NCBI RefSeq assembly: GCF_015207505.1
Contig: NZ_JADEWT010000002.1
Span: 62,001-126,000 of the forward strand
Length of the DNA: 64,000 nucleotides
From: Tychonema sp. LEGE 06208
Lineage (GTDB): Bacteria > Cyanobacteriota > Cyanobacteriia > Cyanobacteriales > Microcoleaceae
Reading direction: 5' to 3'
Both the position numbers and the translations under genes were made by a program. The notes below the pieces were generated by a model that was given only the letters and a program-made list of their open reading frames with translations, had not been told where the DNA came from and made no database searches. Shown here in pieces: positions 36,545 through 44,962 of this stretch; position 1 is the stretch's first letter, and each line of letters begins with the position of its first letter.

Positions 36545-37647
36545 AGAAAATTTTTACGTGCTGGCGATCGAGCAAAATTCCGTTGAGAAGTTTGTCCTTG
36601 GCTGTGTTGGCCTGTCTGCCGGCATGGAGCGGGGCGATCGCCAGTCCGATCTCTCCATCCCTCAAACAGCAGTCAAACTTTACTAAAATTGTCTCAGATC
36701 CTCGACCGCCAGCAAAGCCGAGCGACTCAACATATCCAAAAAATCCGGCAGAATCGGCGGCTAATCCATCCCCAGCAGCAACCATAAACGCTCAGGGAAC
36801 AGCGGCCCCACGATCGCTCCAAATTACTGAAATTCGCGGTACTGTCAGCTTTAAGGGCAGATCAGCAGTGGCGGGCGATCGGCTCACAGAACCCGGAGAT
36901 GAAATCATCACCGGCGCAGATTCCACAGCCAGGATCGCGATCGACAACAACGGCGGCATCGTGGAAGTTGCCGAAAACACCGCAGTCAGAATATCCAATT
37001 TATCTGGTAGTGCAGAGGGCGAAAAAGAGACAGCCATTTTTGTCAGCAGGGGGCGAGTCAGGTTGTCCGTCAGCAAAACAAATGCGACAACTCCCGCAAC
37101 CAACACCTCAACAATTATCCCGCCGAACCAAATTGCCGCCCTCAATACCTTCAGCGGACTCGGAAATTCGATTCAAATTGCCCAACAAAAAAAATCTGCC
37201 AGAACCGCCCCTGTCAGGGTAGAAACCCCCGAAGGCGTGGCCGGAGTGCGCGGCACTTCCTTTGGTGTCAGCGTCAGCGACGGCAAAACCTCAGTCGAAA
37301 CTATTGAAGGTGCCGTCGCAGTATCCGGGAGCACCGACTCCGAAGTCGTTGTCAACGGCGGCAGCGCGACGACAATTTTCCGTCAATCTCCTCCCGCGCC
37401 CACCTCAACAAGCCCTCACCTAGCAGAACTCCAAGTCCGCAGTTTGTTCAGACTCAGTGGCAATATCTATCGCCTCAGCGGTCAAATTAACCCGATCGAC
37501 ATAATTTATGTCAATAACGAAGCGATTAAGATCGATCGAGACGGCAAGTTCAAGATCCAAGGGGTTTTACCTCCCAGCCGCCGCCTCAACATCGTAGTGC
37601 TAGCCCCCTCCGTCAGACAACGGCATTACATCCTTGTAGTGCCCTAA
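36541..37647 (+). CDS. FecR-domain periplasmic protein
   Basis: The N-terminus of this 368-residue protein looks like a signal peptide (KIPLRSLSLAVLACLPAWSG, cleaved around residue 35). A Pro/Ser-rich spacer follows to about 95. A FecR domain (about 95-245) includes GDRLTEPGDEIITGADSTARI and the closing segment TPEGVAGVRGTSFGVSV. The last 100 residues form a beta-rich domain (RLSGNIYRLSGQINPIDIIY). It is likely periplasmic or cell-surface. Such stand-alone FecR proteins in cyanobacteria have no sigma-factor partner and probably serve structural rather than iron-signalling roles. There is no Shine-Dalgarno immediately before the ATG; a minigene overlaps it. A strong promoter sits 230 bp upstream and a repeat-based terminator 210 bp downstream. 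Confidence 0.85.
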   Translation: MKKIFTCWRSSKIPLRSLSLAVLACLPAWSGAIASPISPSLKQQSNFTKIVSDPRPPAKPSDSTYPKNPAESAANPSPAATINAQGTAAPRSLQITEIRGTVSFKGRSAVAGDRLTEPGDEIITGADSTARIAIDNNGGIVEVAENTAVRISNLSGSAEGEKETAIFVSRGRVRLSVSKTNATTPATNTSTIIPPNQIAALNTFSGLGNSIQIAQQKKSARTAPVRVETPEGVAGVRGTSFGVSVSDGKTSVETIEGAVAVSGSTDSEVVVNGGSATTIFRQSPPAPTSTSPHLAELQVRSLFRLSGNIYRLSGQINPIDIIYVNNEAIKIDRDGKFKIQGVLPPSRRLNIVVLAPSVRQRHYILVVP

Positions 37648-37717
37648 ACAGCCTATCTAGCTGTAAGGAGTTAGATCTGAGATATGACACCAGTTTCAAC
37701 TCAATTGACCGATCGAA

Positions 37718-37897
37718 AAAAGGTTAGTAGTGCGGACTTGAGTCCGCAAAATAGAATAGTGTCCGGTAAATTTACAGTTCAGAAAAAGGTTAGTAGTGTG
37801 GACTTGAGTCCGCAAAATAGAATAGTATCCGGTAAATTTACAGTTCAAAAATTGGTTATTAGTGCGGAATTCAGTCCGCATTACTAACCTTTTTTAT
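37718..37897. repeat. Tandem repeats GGTTAGTAGTGCGGACTTGAG-like (about 68-bp unit)
   Basis: Two near-identical units of about 68 bp (GCGGACTTGAGTCCGC, then AATAGAATAGT and TCCGGTAAATTTACAGTTC) and a third truncated one lie in tandem. Each has a GCGGACT...AGTCCGC hairpin. The remaining bases to 38061 are AT-rich with no gene. Confidence 0.8.
37853..37897 (+). terminator. Repeat-derived hairpin with T-run, probable fecR-gene terminator
   Basis: The arms GGTTATTAGTGCGGA and TCCGCATTACTAACC form a long stem with a short loop, followed directly by TTTTTT. A dispersed repeat appears to act here as a terminator. Confidence 0.65.
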
Positions 37898-38061
37898 TAT
37901 GGTAATCGGCGACGCTTGGCTTGATAATTTCGTTTACAGACGAAGCATTTAGCGGTGAATCTGTGCAGTCAAAATAAACAAAATTTGCACCCGCGCTTTG
38001 TGCTTGCGGTATTGTAAAAGTTCAATAGCATAAATTTTCTCGAACCTCGGACGCGAATGTC

Positions 38062-38163
38062 ATATCAATTCCGGTTGCACTCATACATAATGTTAACAGT
38101 CAACAGTCAACAGTTAACAGTTAATAGTGAATTTACTATTCCGATAAAGAGATAATTTGATAT
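38062..38163. repeat. Composite palindromic repeat, family A
   Basis: Left end ATATCAATTCCGGTTGCA, core of AACAGTC/AACAGTT units, right end GAATTTACTATTCCGAT and TAATTTGATAT. It lies 24 bp before the CHASE2 cyclase start codon, so it occupies that gene's promoter region. Confidence 0.8.
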
Positions 38164-38187
38164 CAATTATAGTGTTATATTAATTGC

Positions 38188-39999
38188 ATGAAGTTCAAAA
38201 AACTGATTGAGCATTTCAAACGTCAACCCATCGCCATCCGGCAATATATAATCACAAATCCTCCCTGGATGACAGGTGCTTTAGCAGGCGTAGTTTCTGT
38301 ACTAATGCTGCACTTGGGAATGTGGAAACCCCTAGACTATTTAGGATACAAAACACTATTTGAAATTCGAGAATCGGGAATTTTGCCAAATCCAGGGTGG
38401 GATTCGAGAATTGCCGTAATTGCGATCGAACCCCAAAGCTTGCAGGAATACGGTAAATTTCCTTGGCCGCGCAATCGCTACGCCGAATTGCTGCAGGCGC
38501 TGAAAAAATCTCCCCCCACAGCAATTGGCTTCGACATTCTTTTTCTCGATCCGAGTCCGAAAGATGATATTTTAGCGGAGGCGATCGCCGCCAATGGCAA
38601 AGTTGTACTCCCGAGAACCACCAAAGAAGAACCAGTAGCATCTTTAAAAGCAGTAGCCGCAGGTGTCGGACACATAATGCACGAGGCCAACAGCGACGGC
38701 ATTAGCCGCGATTCAACAATGTTTCTGGGATCTATTCCTAATTTCGGTTTAGCAATGGTTCAGAGGTATAATGCTGCTAACCCGCAAAATCCTGTATTGC
38801 TACCGCAGCCAGAAAATATGCAAGACCAAAAAGTCTGGATTAACTGGCCAGGGAAAACAAAAAATCTACCAACCTACGCTTTTGTTGATGTTGTAAAAGG
38901 TAGAATTCCTGAAAATGCTTTCGCGAATAAATTAGTCTTAGTTGGTGTCGTCGCTACCGGTGTCGATCAGATATCTACCCCTCTCAACAAAACTACGGCT
39001 GGGGTTTATTTATATGCGGCGTTGATTGACAATTTACTCGATCGACGCTTGCTGCAGCGGCTACCGGTACTGTTAGAATTTTTTTTATTGTTGGGAATTG
39101 GGCCGCTGACGGCTTTGGTTCTGTGCAACCGAGGTGTTAAAGAGAGAATTGCGATCACCCTCGGTTTACCTGTCGTTTGGATTGCCGCCGCTGCTGTATT
39201 ATTTAGCTACTATTTTTGGTGGATTCCCATTGCCGCACCCATCGGCACTTTAATATTATCAAGCACTGCTTTGCAACTGCGGGAACAATACGAAAAACAG
39301 CAGTTAATGAGGTTGTTTGAAAAGCACGTCGCCCCCGAAACTGCTCAGCTTATTTGGAAGCGCAAAGCGGAGATATTTGAACAAGGAGAACTCGAACCTC
39401 AAGAACTTACAGCAACTGTGCTGTTTATGGATATTCGCAGTTTTACTTCGATTTCCGAAAAAATGCCCGCGCGGGATTTACTCACCTGGCTGAACAATTA
39501 TTTAGAAGCGATGACTGACTGTATTATGGATCACGGCGGCGTTGTCGATAAGTACATCGGCGATGCAATTATGGCAGTTTTTGGAGTGCCTTTTTGCCAA
39601 ACAGAATATCCCGCAATTCAACAAGATGCTTTGAATGCAGTTGCGGCTTGCATCGCCATGCACGAAAAACTGAACGAAATTAACCAGAAGCTGAGAATTG
39701 AACGCAAACCTTTAATTAAGTTTGGCATAGGTTTGCATACCGGACAGTTAATTGCTGGTAGCGTTGGCGGTTCCCGGCGTTTGAATTATTCTGTGATCGG
39801 CGATGCTGTCAATGTTGCCGCTAGATTGGAGGCGATGAATAAGCAAATTGTTTCTGACAGTCCTTTTAATTTGTTGGTGACGGGGAAGACTTTTGATTAC
39901 GTGTGCGATCGCTACGAAGGCCAAAAAGTAGGATCGATTCAATTACGGGGCAAACAAGAAGAGACTGTGGTTTATGCTATTTTGGGCGAAAAGCAGTAG
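38188..39999 (+). CDS. CHASE2-domain adenylate/guanylate cyclase
   Basis: This is a 603-residue membrane-bound class III cyclase. One membrane helix (about 30-47) precedes an extracytoplasmic CHASE2 sensor (about 50-290), with hallmarks IAVIAIEPQSLQEYGKFPWPR (start, key residues near 72-90) and IGFDILFLDPS. Three helices follow (about 290-365), then the catalytic domain (about 405-590). Metal-binding Asp415 (FMDIRSF) and Asp459 are present, as are Lys455 (DKYIGDA) and VIGDAVNVAARLE with the Asn/Arg transition-state pair. The Lys with a Ser partner suggests ATP as substrate, so cAMP is the likely product. It is probably monocistronic. Its TAG stop is the first codon of a 200-bp heptamer array. 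Confidence 0.93.
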   Translation: MKFKKLIEHFKRQPIAIRQYIITNPPWMTGALAGVVSVLMLHLGMWKPLDYLGYKTLFEIRESGILPNPGWDSRIAVIAIEPQSLQEYGKFPWPRNRYAELLQALKKSPPTAIGFDILFLDPSPKDDILAEAIAANGKVVLPRTTKEEPVASLKAVAAGVGHIMHEANSDGISRDSTMFLGSIPNFGLAMVQRYNAANPQNPVLLPQPENMQDQKVWINWPGKTKNLPTYAFVDVVKGRIPENAFANKLVLVGVVATGVDQISTPLNKTTAGVYLYAALIDNLLDRRLLQRLPVLLEFFLLLGIGPLTALVLCNRGVKERIAITLGLPVVWIAAAAVLFSYYFWWIPIAAPIGTLILSSTALQLREQYEKQQLMRLFEKHVAPETAQLIWKRKAEIFEQGELEPQELTATVLFMDIRSFTSISEKMPARDLLTWLNNYLEAMTDCIMDHGGVVDKYIGDAIMAVFGVPFCQTEYPAIQQDALNAVAACIAMHEKLNEINQKLRIERKPLIKFGIGLHTGQLIAGSVGGSRRLNYSVIGDAVNVAARLEAMNKQIVSDSPFNLLVTGKTFDYVCDRYEGQKVGSIQLRGKQEETVVYAILGEKQ

Positions 40000-40205
40000 T
40001 TATTGGTTATTAGTTATTGGTTATTGGTTATTGGTTATTGGTTATTGGTTATTGGTTATTGGTTATCGGTTATTGGTTATTGGTTATTGGTTATTGGTTA
40101 TTGGTTATTGGTTATCGGTTATTGGTTATTAGTTATTGGTTATTGGTTATTGGTTATTGGTTATTGGTTATTGGTTATTGGTTATTGGTTATTGGTTATT
40201 AGTCA
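40000..40205. repeat. Almost pure TTATTGG heptamer array, about 200 bp
   Basis: About 29 heptamers run directly from the cyclase stop codon. In the plus direction all three frames cycle through Leu-Leu-Val-Ile-Gly-Tyr-Trp without a stop, hence two artefactual open frames. In the minus direction the repeat contains TAA. Confidence 0.93.
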
Positions 40206-40418
40206 TATCGTTGACCGTTGCATCGTCAGGTGATTTAACCGGCGCTAGAACACAGAGTACACAGAGTCCGAGAATATATATCTGAATCATTCCGATGCTA
40301 CCGGATTTGATATCATTAGTCAGTAGGGGCGGTGGATGGTGCGGGCCCGCCCTTCTTCTTAACAGCCAACAGCCAGCAGTCAACAGTCAACAGTCAACAG
40401 TCAACTGTCAACAGTCAA
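40206..40418. repeat. Mixed repeat region between two convergent genes
   Basis: It holds half of a family A element (ATCATTCCGATGCTACCGG, about 40287-40313, ending TTTGATATC) and an AACAGTC/AACAGCC heptamer array (about 40365-40418) that reaches the alaS stop codon. No gene is visible. Confidence 0.75.
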
Positions 40419-43070
40419 CTAACCCAACCCTTCAATCAACAAATTGCGAGCACTTTCCAAGGCTTCCTGCAACTTACTAACATCGCGTCCGCCAGCTTGG
40501 GCCAAATTAGGCCGCCCGCCGCCTTTACCGCCGCAAAGTTGAGCAATTCCCCCGATAAACTTGCCAGCTTGCAATCCTTTCTTATTGACTTCTGGACTAA
40601 AAGCTGCAACCAAACTTACCTTATCCGGTTCAGGAATTGAGGCCAAAACTACCGCAGCATTTCCTAACTTTTGCTGCAATCTTTCGGCCGCAGTTTTCAG
40701 GGCTTCTGTATCCACATCACCCAATTGAGCTACAATGATTTTGAATTCACCGAGATCCTCAGCCGCATTTAGCAACTGGTCGGATTTCGCGATCGCCAAT
40801 TCCGACTTCACAGCAGCCAAATGTTTCTGAGTATCCTTCAACTCATTCTGCAAATTAGTAATCCGGTTGGGTAACTCTTCCGGCTTCGCCTTAAATCGAT
40901 CGCCCAAATCGCGCACAACCCTGTCTCGCACATTCAAATAATCCAAAACAGCTTGGCCCGAAACCGCCTCAATCCGGCGAGTACCAGCCGCAACCCCAGC
41001 CTCGGAAACAATCTTAAACAGCCCGATTTCTGCGGTATTGTTGACGTGAGTCCCCCCGCACAATTCCATCGAAACGCCGGGAAAATCGATTACCCGCACC
41101 ACATCGCCGTACTTCTCGCCAAACATCGCAGTCGCGCCTTTTTCCCTCGCTTGGGCGATCGGCATTTCTGCAACTTCCGCAGCGTGGGCTTCAGCAATCC
41201 AACTATTAATTAAATCCTCAATTTTTTGCAATTCTTCTGCGGTGACAGCGCGGGGAGAATTGAAGTCAAACCGCAATCTTTCTGACGATACCAGCGAACC
41301 AGCTTGCGAAATCGAATCGTCCACAATTTTTCGCAAAGCTGATTGTAATAAGTGAGTTGCTGTGTGGTTGGCCTGAATTCGGCGGCGGCTGCTATTGTCA
41401 ATCTTCGCAGTAATACTATCGCCAACTTTCAGGGTTCCCCGTTCCACCAAGCCGAAATGCACGAAGAAATCCGATTCTTTCTTCACGTCATCAACTCTCA
41501 CCAACAAACCATCACCATTTTCTCCGCTTTTCAAATAACCTCGATCGCCAATTTGTCCGCCGGATTCAGCATAAAACGGCGTTTGGTTCAACACAATTTG
41601 TACCTCGGTTCCCGCCTCTGCAGATTCCACAGATTTGCCGTCAACTAAGATAACTTCCACCTCAGCTAAACTCGACAATTCAGCATAACCAACAAACTCA
41701 GTTCCCTGGATTGTTTCAGCCAACTTATCCAAAGAACCCTGCACGGTTAAATCGATGGTTTGATGAGCTTCTTTGGCGCGAGTTTGCTGTTCTTTCATCG
41801 CGACTTCAAAGCCGTCCAAATCGACAGTGATTCCCTGTTCTTCAGCAATTTCTTGTGTCAGTTCTAAGGGAAAACCGTAGGTATCGTAAAGGGTGAAGGC
41901 ATCTTGACCGCTGATTTGTTGGTTGGTTTGCTGTTTTGTGCGATCGACAATTTCTTCCAGCAGCTTCTCTCCGCGTTCCAAAGTCTTGAGAAACTGCGCC
42001 TCTTCCCTGGCTAATTCTGCCTTAATTTGAGCTTCGCGCGATCGCACGTTGGGATACGCAGCTTCCGAAAGGGCGATCGCACTTTCGGCCACCCGCACCG
42101 TAAATTCACCCTGAATCCCAATCAGCCGCCCGTGGCGCACCACCCGGCGAATCAACCGGCGCAAAATGTAACCCCGACCCACATTCGACGCGCGAATTTC
42201 GTCTGCAATCATGTGTACCACAGCCCGAATGTGGTCGCCAATTACTTTCAGCGAAACCTTGACTTTTTCATCGCTATTGTGGTAATCAATTCCGGCAATT
42301 TCCGCCGCCGATTGAATAATCGGAAAAATCAAATCTGTTTCGTAATTATTGGGGACTTTCTGGAGGATTTGCGCCATCCGTTCCAGTCCCATGCCAGTAT
42401 CAATATTTTGATTTTGCAGCGGTGTTAAATTGCCCTCTGCATCCTTATTGTACTGCATGAAAACCAGGTTATAAAATTCGATAAACCTGCTATCATCTTC
42501 GAGATCGATATTGTCGCCTCTTTCTGGGTGAAAATCGTAGTAAATCTCCGAACACGGGCCGCAGGGGCCTGTGGGGCCGGATTGCCAGAAATTGTCTGCT
42601 TCTCCCATGCGTTGAATTCGATCGCCCGGAATGCCAATTTCATCGCGCCAAATCGCAAAGGCTTCGTCATCTTCTCGGAAAACACTCACAACCAAATTTT
42701 GGGGCGGTAAACCGAAAACTTCCGTGGAAAGTTCCCAAGCCCAGGCGATCGCCTGTTTCTTGAAATAATCCCCAAAACTAAAGTTACCCAACATCTCAAA
42801 AAACGTGTGGTGGCGGGCGGTGCGGCCTACGTTTTCGATGTCGTTGGTGCGGATGCACTTTTGCGAAGTTGTGGCGCGCGGCGAAGTGGCGGCGCGCTGA
42901 CCGAGAAATATTGGCTTGAATTGTAGCATTCCGGCGATCGTCAGCAACACTGTCGGATCTTCCGGTACCAAAGAAGCGCTGGGCAAGATTTTATGTCCCC
43001 GCTGGGCATAAAAGTCGAGGAATGTTTGGCGGATTTCGCTACCACTGAGACATTTAGGAGAAATAGACAT
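40419..43070 (-). CDS. alaS: Alanyl-tRNA synthetase
   Basis: AlaRS charges tRNA-Ala. The frame opens 29 codons further upstream, but the ATG at 43070 (MSISPKCLSGSEIRQTFLDF) gives 883 residues, the normal length. The catalytic core carries motifs 2 and 3 (RTARHHTFFEMLGNFSFGDY region near 75-95 and GLGLERM-like TGMGLERMAQ near 236). The editing domain has NHTATHLL and CGGTHV, the four zinc ligands of the mischarging site. A C-Ala domain ends with GGKGGGRPNLAQAGG. All key motifs are intact. The TAG stop lies in a TTGACTG repeat. Confidence 0.97.
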   Translation of the reverse strand: MSISPKCLSGSEIRQTFLDFYAQRGHKILPSASLVPEDPTVLLTIAGMLQFKPIFLGQRAATSPRATTSQKCIRTNDIENVGRTARHHTFFEMLGNFSFGDYFKKQAIAWAWELSTEVFGLPPQNLVVSVFREDDEAFAIWRDEIGIPGDRIQRMGEADNFWQSGPTGPCGPCSEIYYDFHPERGDNIDLEDDSRFIEFYNLVFMQYNKDAEGNLTPLQNQNIDTGMGLERMAQILQKVPNNYETDLIFPIIQSAAEIAGIDYHNSDEKVKVSLKVIGDHIRAVVHMIADEIRASNVGRGYILRRLIRRVVRHGRLIGIQGEFTVRVAESAIALSEAAYPNVRSREAQIKAELAREEAQFLKTLERGEKLLEEIVDRTKQQTNQQISGQDAFTLYDTYGFPLELTQEIAEEQGITVDLDGFEVAMKEQQTRAKEAHQTIDLTVQGSLDKLAETIQGTEFVGYAELSSLAEVEVILVDGKSVESAEAGTEVQIVLNQTPFYAESGGQIGDRGYLKSGENGDGLLVRVDDVKKESDFFVHFGLVERGTLKVGDSITAKIDNSSRRRIQANHTATHLLQSALRKIVDDSISQAGSLVSSERLRFDFNSPRAVTAEELQKIEDLINSWIAEAHAAEVAEMPIAQAREKGATAMFGEKYGDVVRVIDFPGVSMELCGGTHVNNTAEIGLFKIVSEAGVAAGTRRIEAVSGQAVLDYLNVRDRVVRDLGDRFKAKPEELPNRITNLQNELKDTQKHLAAVKSELAIAKSDQLLNAAEDLGEFKIIVAQLGDVDTEALKTAAERLQQKLGNAAVVLASIPEPDKVSLVAAFSPEVNKKGLQAGKFIGGIAQLCGGKGGGRPNLAQAGGRDVSKLQEALESARNLLIEGLG

Positions 43071-44347
43071 GAGAAAAGCACTTAAGTATTTGAAGGTGTA
43101 GCAACAATAGAATTTATAGTCCCGGACGCACCTATGTCCAGAAACCCGATTTTTCAACCAGAATACACGGTTGGTAAATCCTCAATCCCGATGAAAAAAC
43201 CCGGTTTCTTTGCGGATGAGTGCGTGAGTCCTAACTTACATCTATGTGGATATTAATATCATTATACGTAGTAATGTAAAGACCTATCAAGTTTTGCAAA
43301 TAGTGCTTTACTACTCCGAAAGCTCGTGCTAACTTAATAATAGACACCGGGACAGAAAGAAACAGGAGGTCGCTATATTTAGAAGCAAAGTTCAAGGATA
43401 TAGGCATGGTGTCTCCGGTCTAGATTCCCCAGCGCAGCCGAAATTAACCGAACACAACTTGGAATAGTGGCAAAACTAGCGATCGCGCAGTTAAGCCAAA
43501 CCGCCGTCGAGTCAGACTTATTGTGCTTGCGGATTAAAAGTAAAGTTGCACAAATTGTCAACCCTAGTAAGTAATCGTTCTTTACCGGAAACACATCTCG
43601 TTTGTTAGAAAAAACAAAGCTCTCATATTATTGGGTCTGATCGCTGTCGATCGGGCCCTACGCTTTTTGAGAGGAAGATGGGGAGAAAGTTCGATGTTTA
43701 TTCTTCAGTCTGCGGATGCGGAGGAAAGTTGGTGCAGACCTGATTTTAACCGCCGAGTTGAATCTTTCGAGCCATAGATCCTATCACGTTCGGTCTACGA
43801 TCGTAACAAAAACGGTTCGTAGTGCGGACCTTAGTCTGCACTAGAAACCAATTTTATCGTTGTGAATCGACAAGACAGGATATTATAGATAGTTGCACTG
43901 GTGCGATCGCGTCTGCCCCTTTTTTTGCCGTGACCTAGATGCCCTGGCATCAAGGGCGCTCAAAGATGCGATATCATGGAAAAGTCAAGACAAGACATTA
44001 AAACCTATCCCCTGTATAGCAGGAAACTCTAAGCTTGAGGAGCTTGCTGCAAAGCAAGAATAGCAAACCGCCATTTTAGGTTACAAAACCCACCCTAAGA
44101 ATTTGAATCTCAGGATATAAAGGAGTCAAAACTCTAAAAAATCCCCTCCCCGACACAGGGGTGAGAGTTTCAAGCAATAGAGTTCTGTCAAGTCAAAAAA
44201 GTAGTGCAGCCAACTGTTGTAATAAATCACCGCAGAAAAAGCTGCAGGCGCGTCTTTAGAGCCTACTTAAAATGCTCGACAGGCAAATTAACAAAAAATT
44301 CCACACAGTTCTAAAACTCACAATATCGGGAGATTCGAGGTACAAAA
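43071..44347. other. 1.28-kb gap before the GTPase operon, no gene seen
   Basis: Contents in order: a GAAACCC...GGGTTTC hairpin repeat (43140-43212), a GTAGTGCGGAC repeat (43810-43852), a small hairpin CTTGCTGCAAAGCAAG (44043-44058) and a larger hairpin with AAACTCT/AGAGTTT and CCCCT/AGGGG arms (44129-44170). A 71-codon minus-strand frame (43379-43594) is unconvincing. The 300 bp before 44348 are unusually structured and could be a long leader or small RNA. Confidence 0.55.
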
Positions 44348-44956
44348 ATGGCAGAAATCACTAAAGAAGAAATGCGCGAACGGCTGGGAAATATAGACCA
44401 GATTCGAGATATAATTTTCGGGGCGCAGCTTAGAGAATACGACAATCGCTTCGATAAAATAGATTCTGAGCTGTCAATGATGCAGCAAGATACCCAAGCT
44501 CGCATCGAACAGATAAAAACAGTTCTATCCGCAGAAATGAAGGTGGCAATTGATTCGTTAGAAAAGAAAGTTAAATCGCTTACCTCAAACACGCAAGAAG
44601 AAAGCGCCGACCTCCGCCAGCAAATCGATCGCCTTAACCGCAAATTCTCCAGCAGCATAGAATCCCTCGACGAAGCGATAGACAATCAAACCAGTTCGAT
44701 TCGCGACGAACTCTCCCAAACCAGAGAGCGACTCTCCGAAGAAACCCGCACTCTGAAAACACAGGTTTTTGAAGAACTCGACCGCCGCTTTTCCATGCTC
44801 AGAGACGTTAAAGTTTCCAGAGATGACATGGCAGAAATTCTGTTTGAACTAGGCATGAGGCTCAAAGGAACAGAATTTGTCCCCGAACTTAAAGGCGTTA
44901 CTGATAATAAATTAAATAACGAATTCTTGTTGCCGGAGCGCCACCACCACGGATAA
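44348..44956 (+). CDS. Coiled-coil protein of the GTPase/OmpA operon (202 aa)
   Basis: Nearly the whole protein is predicted coiled coil (about residues 25-150, with heptads in LRQQIDRLNRKFSSSIESLD), with no signal peptide or membrane helix. The C-terminal 40 residues (ILFELGMRLKGTEFVPELKG) look like a short globular motif. A GAGG site nine bases upstream supports the ATG. The next gene starts 6 bp after its stop, so it is the first gene of a tight operon with an OmpA-domain protein and a small GTPase. It may be a scaffold or effector of the GTPase; this is inference from context only. Confidence 0.85.
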   Translation: MAEITKEEMRERLGNIDQIRDIIFGAQLREYDNRFDKIDSELSMMQQDTQARIEQIKTVLSAEMKVAIDSLEKKVKSLTSNTQEESADLRQQIDRLNRKFSSSIESLDEAIDNQTSSIRDELSQTRERLSEETRTLKTQVFEELDRRFSMLRDVKVSRDDMAEILFELGMRLKGTEFVPELKGVTDNKLNNEFLLPERHHHG

Positions 44957-44962
44957 TCACGC

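Noticed and set aside
40003-40233. Frame encoding repeated LLVIGYW
   Set aside because: It is a by-product of the stop-free heptamer array and has no start context.
43071-43157. N-terminal extension of AlaRS
   Set aside because: The Cys/Tyr-rich extra 29 residues do not match the family; the ATG at 43070 gives normal length.
43379-43594. 71-codon minus-strand frame before the GTPase operon
   Set aside because: No convincing ribosome binding site or family features; it lies among repeats.
44020-44200. Riboswitch (c-di-GMP, cobalamin or similar)
   Set aside because: Hairpins exist, but none of the conserved riboswitch cores I know is recognisable.
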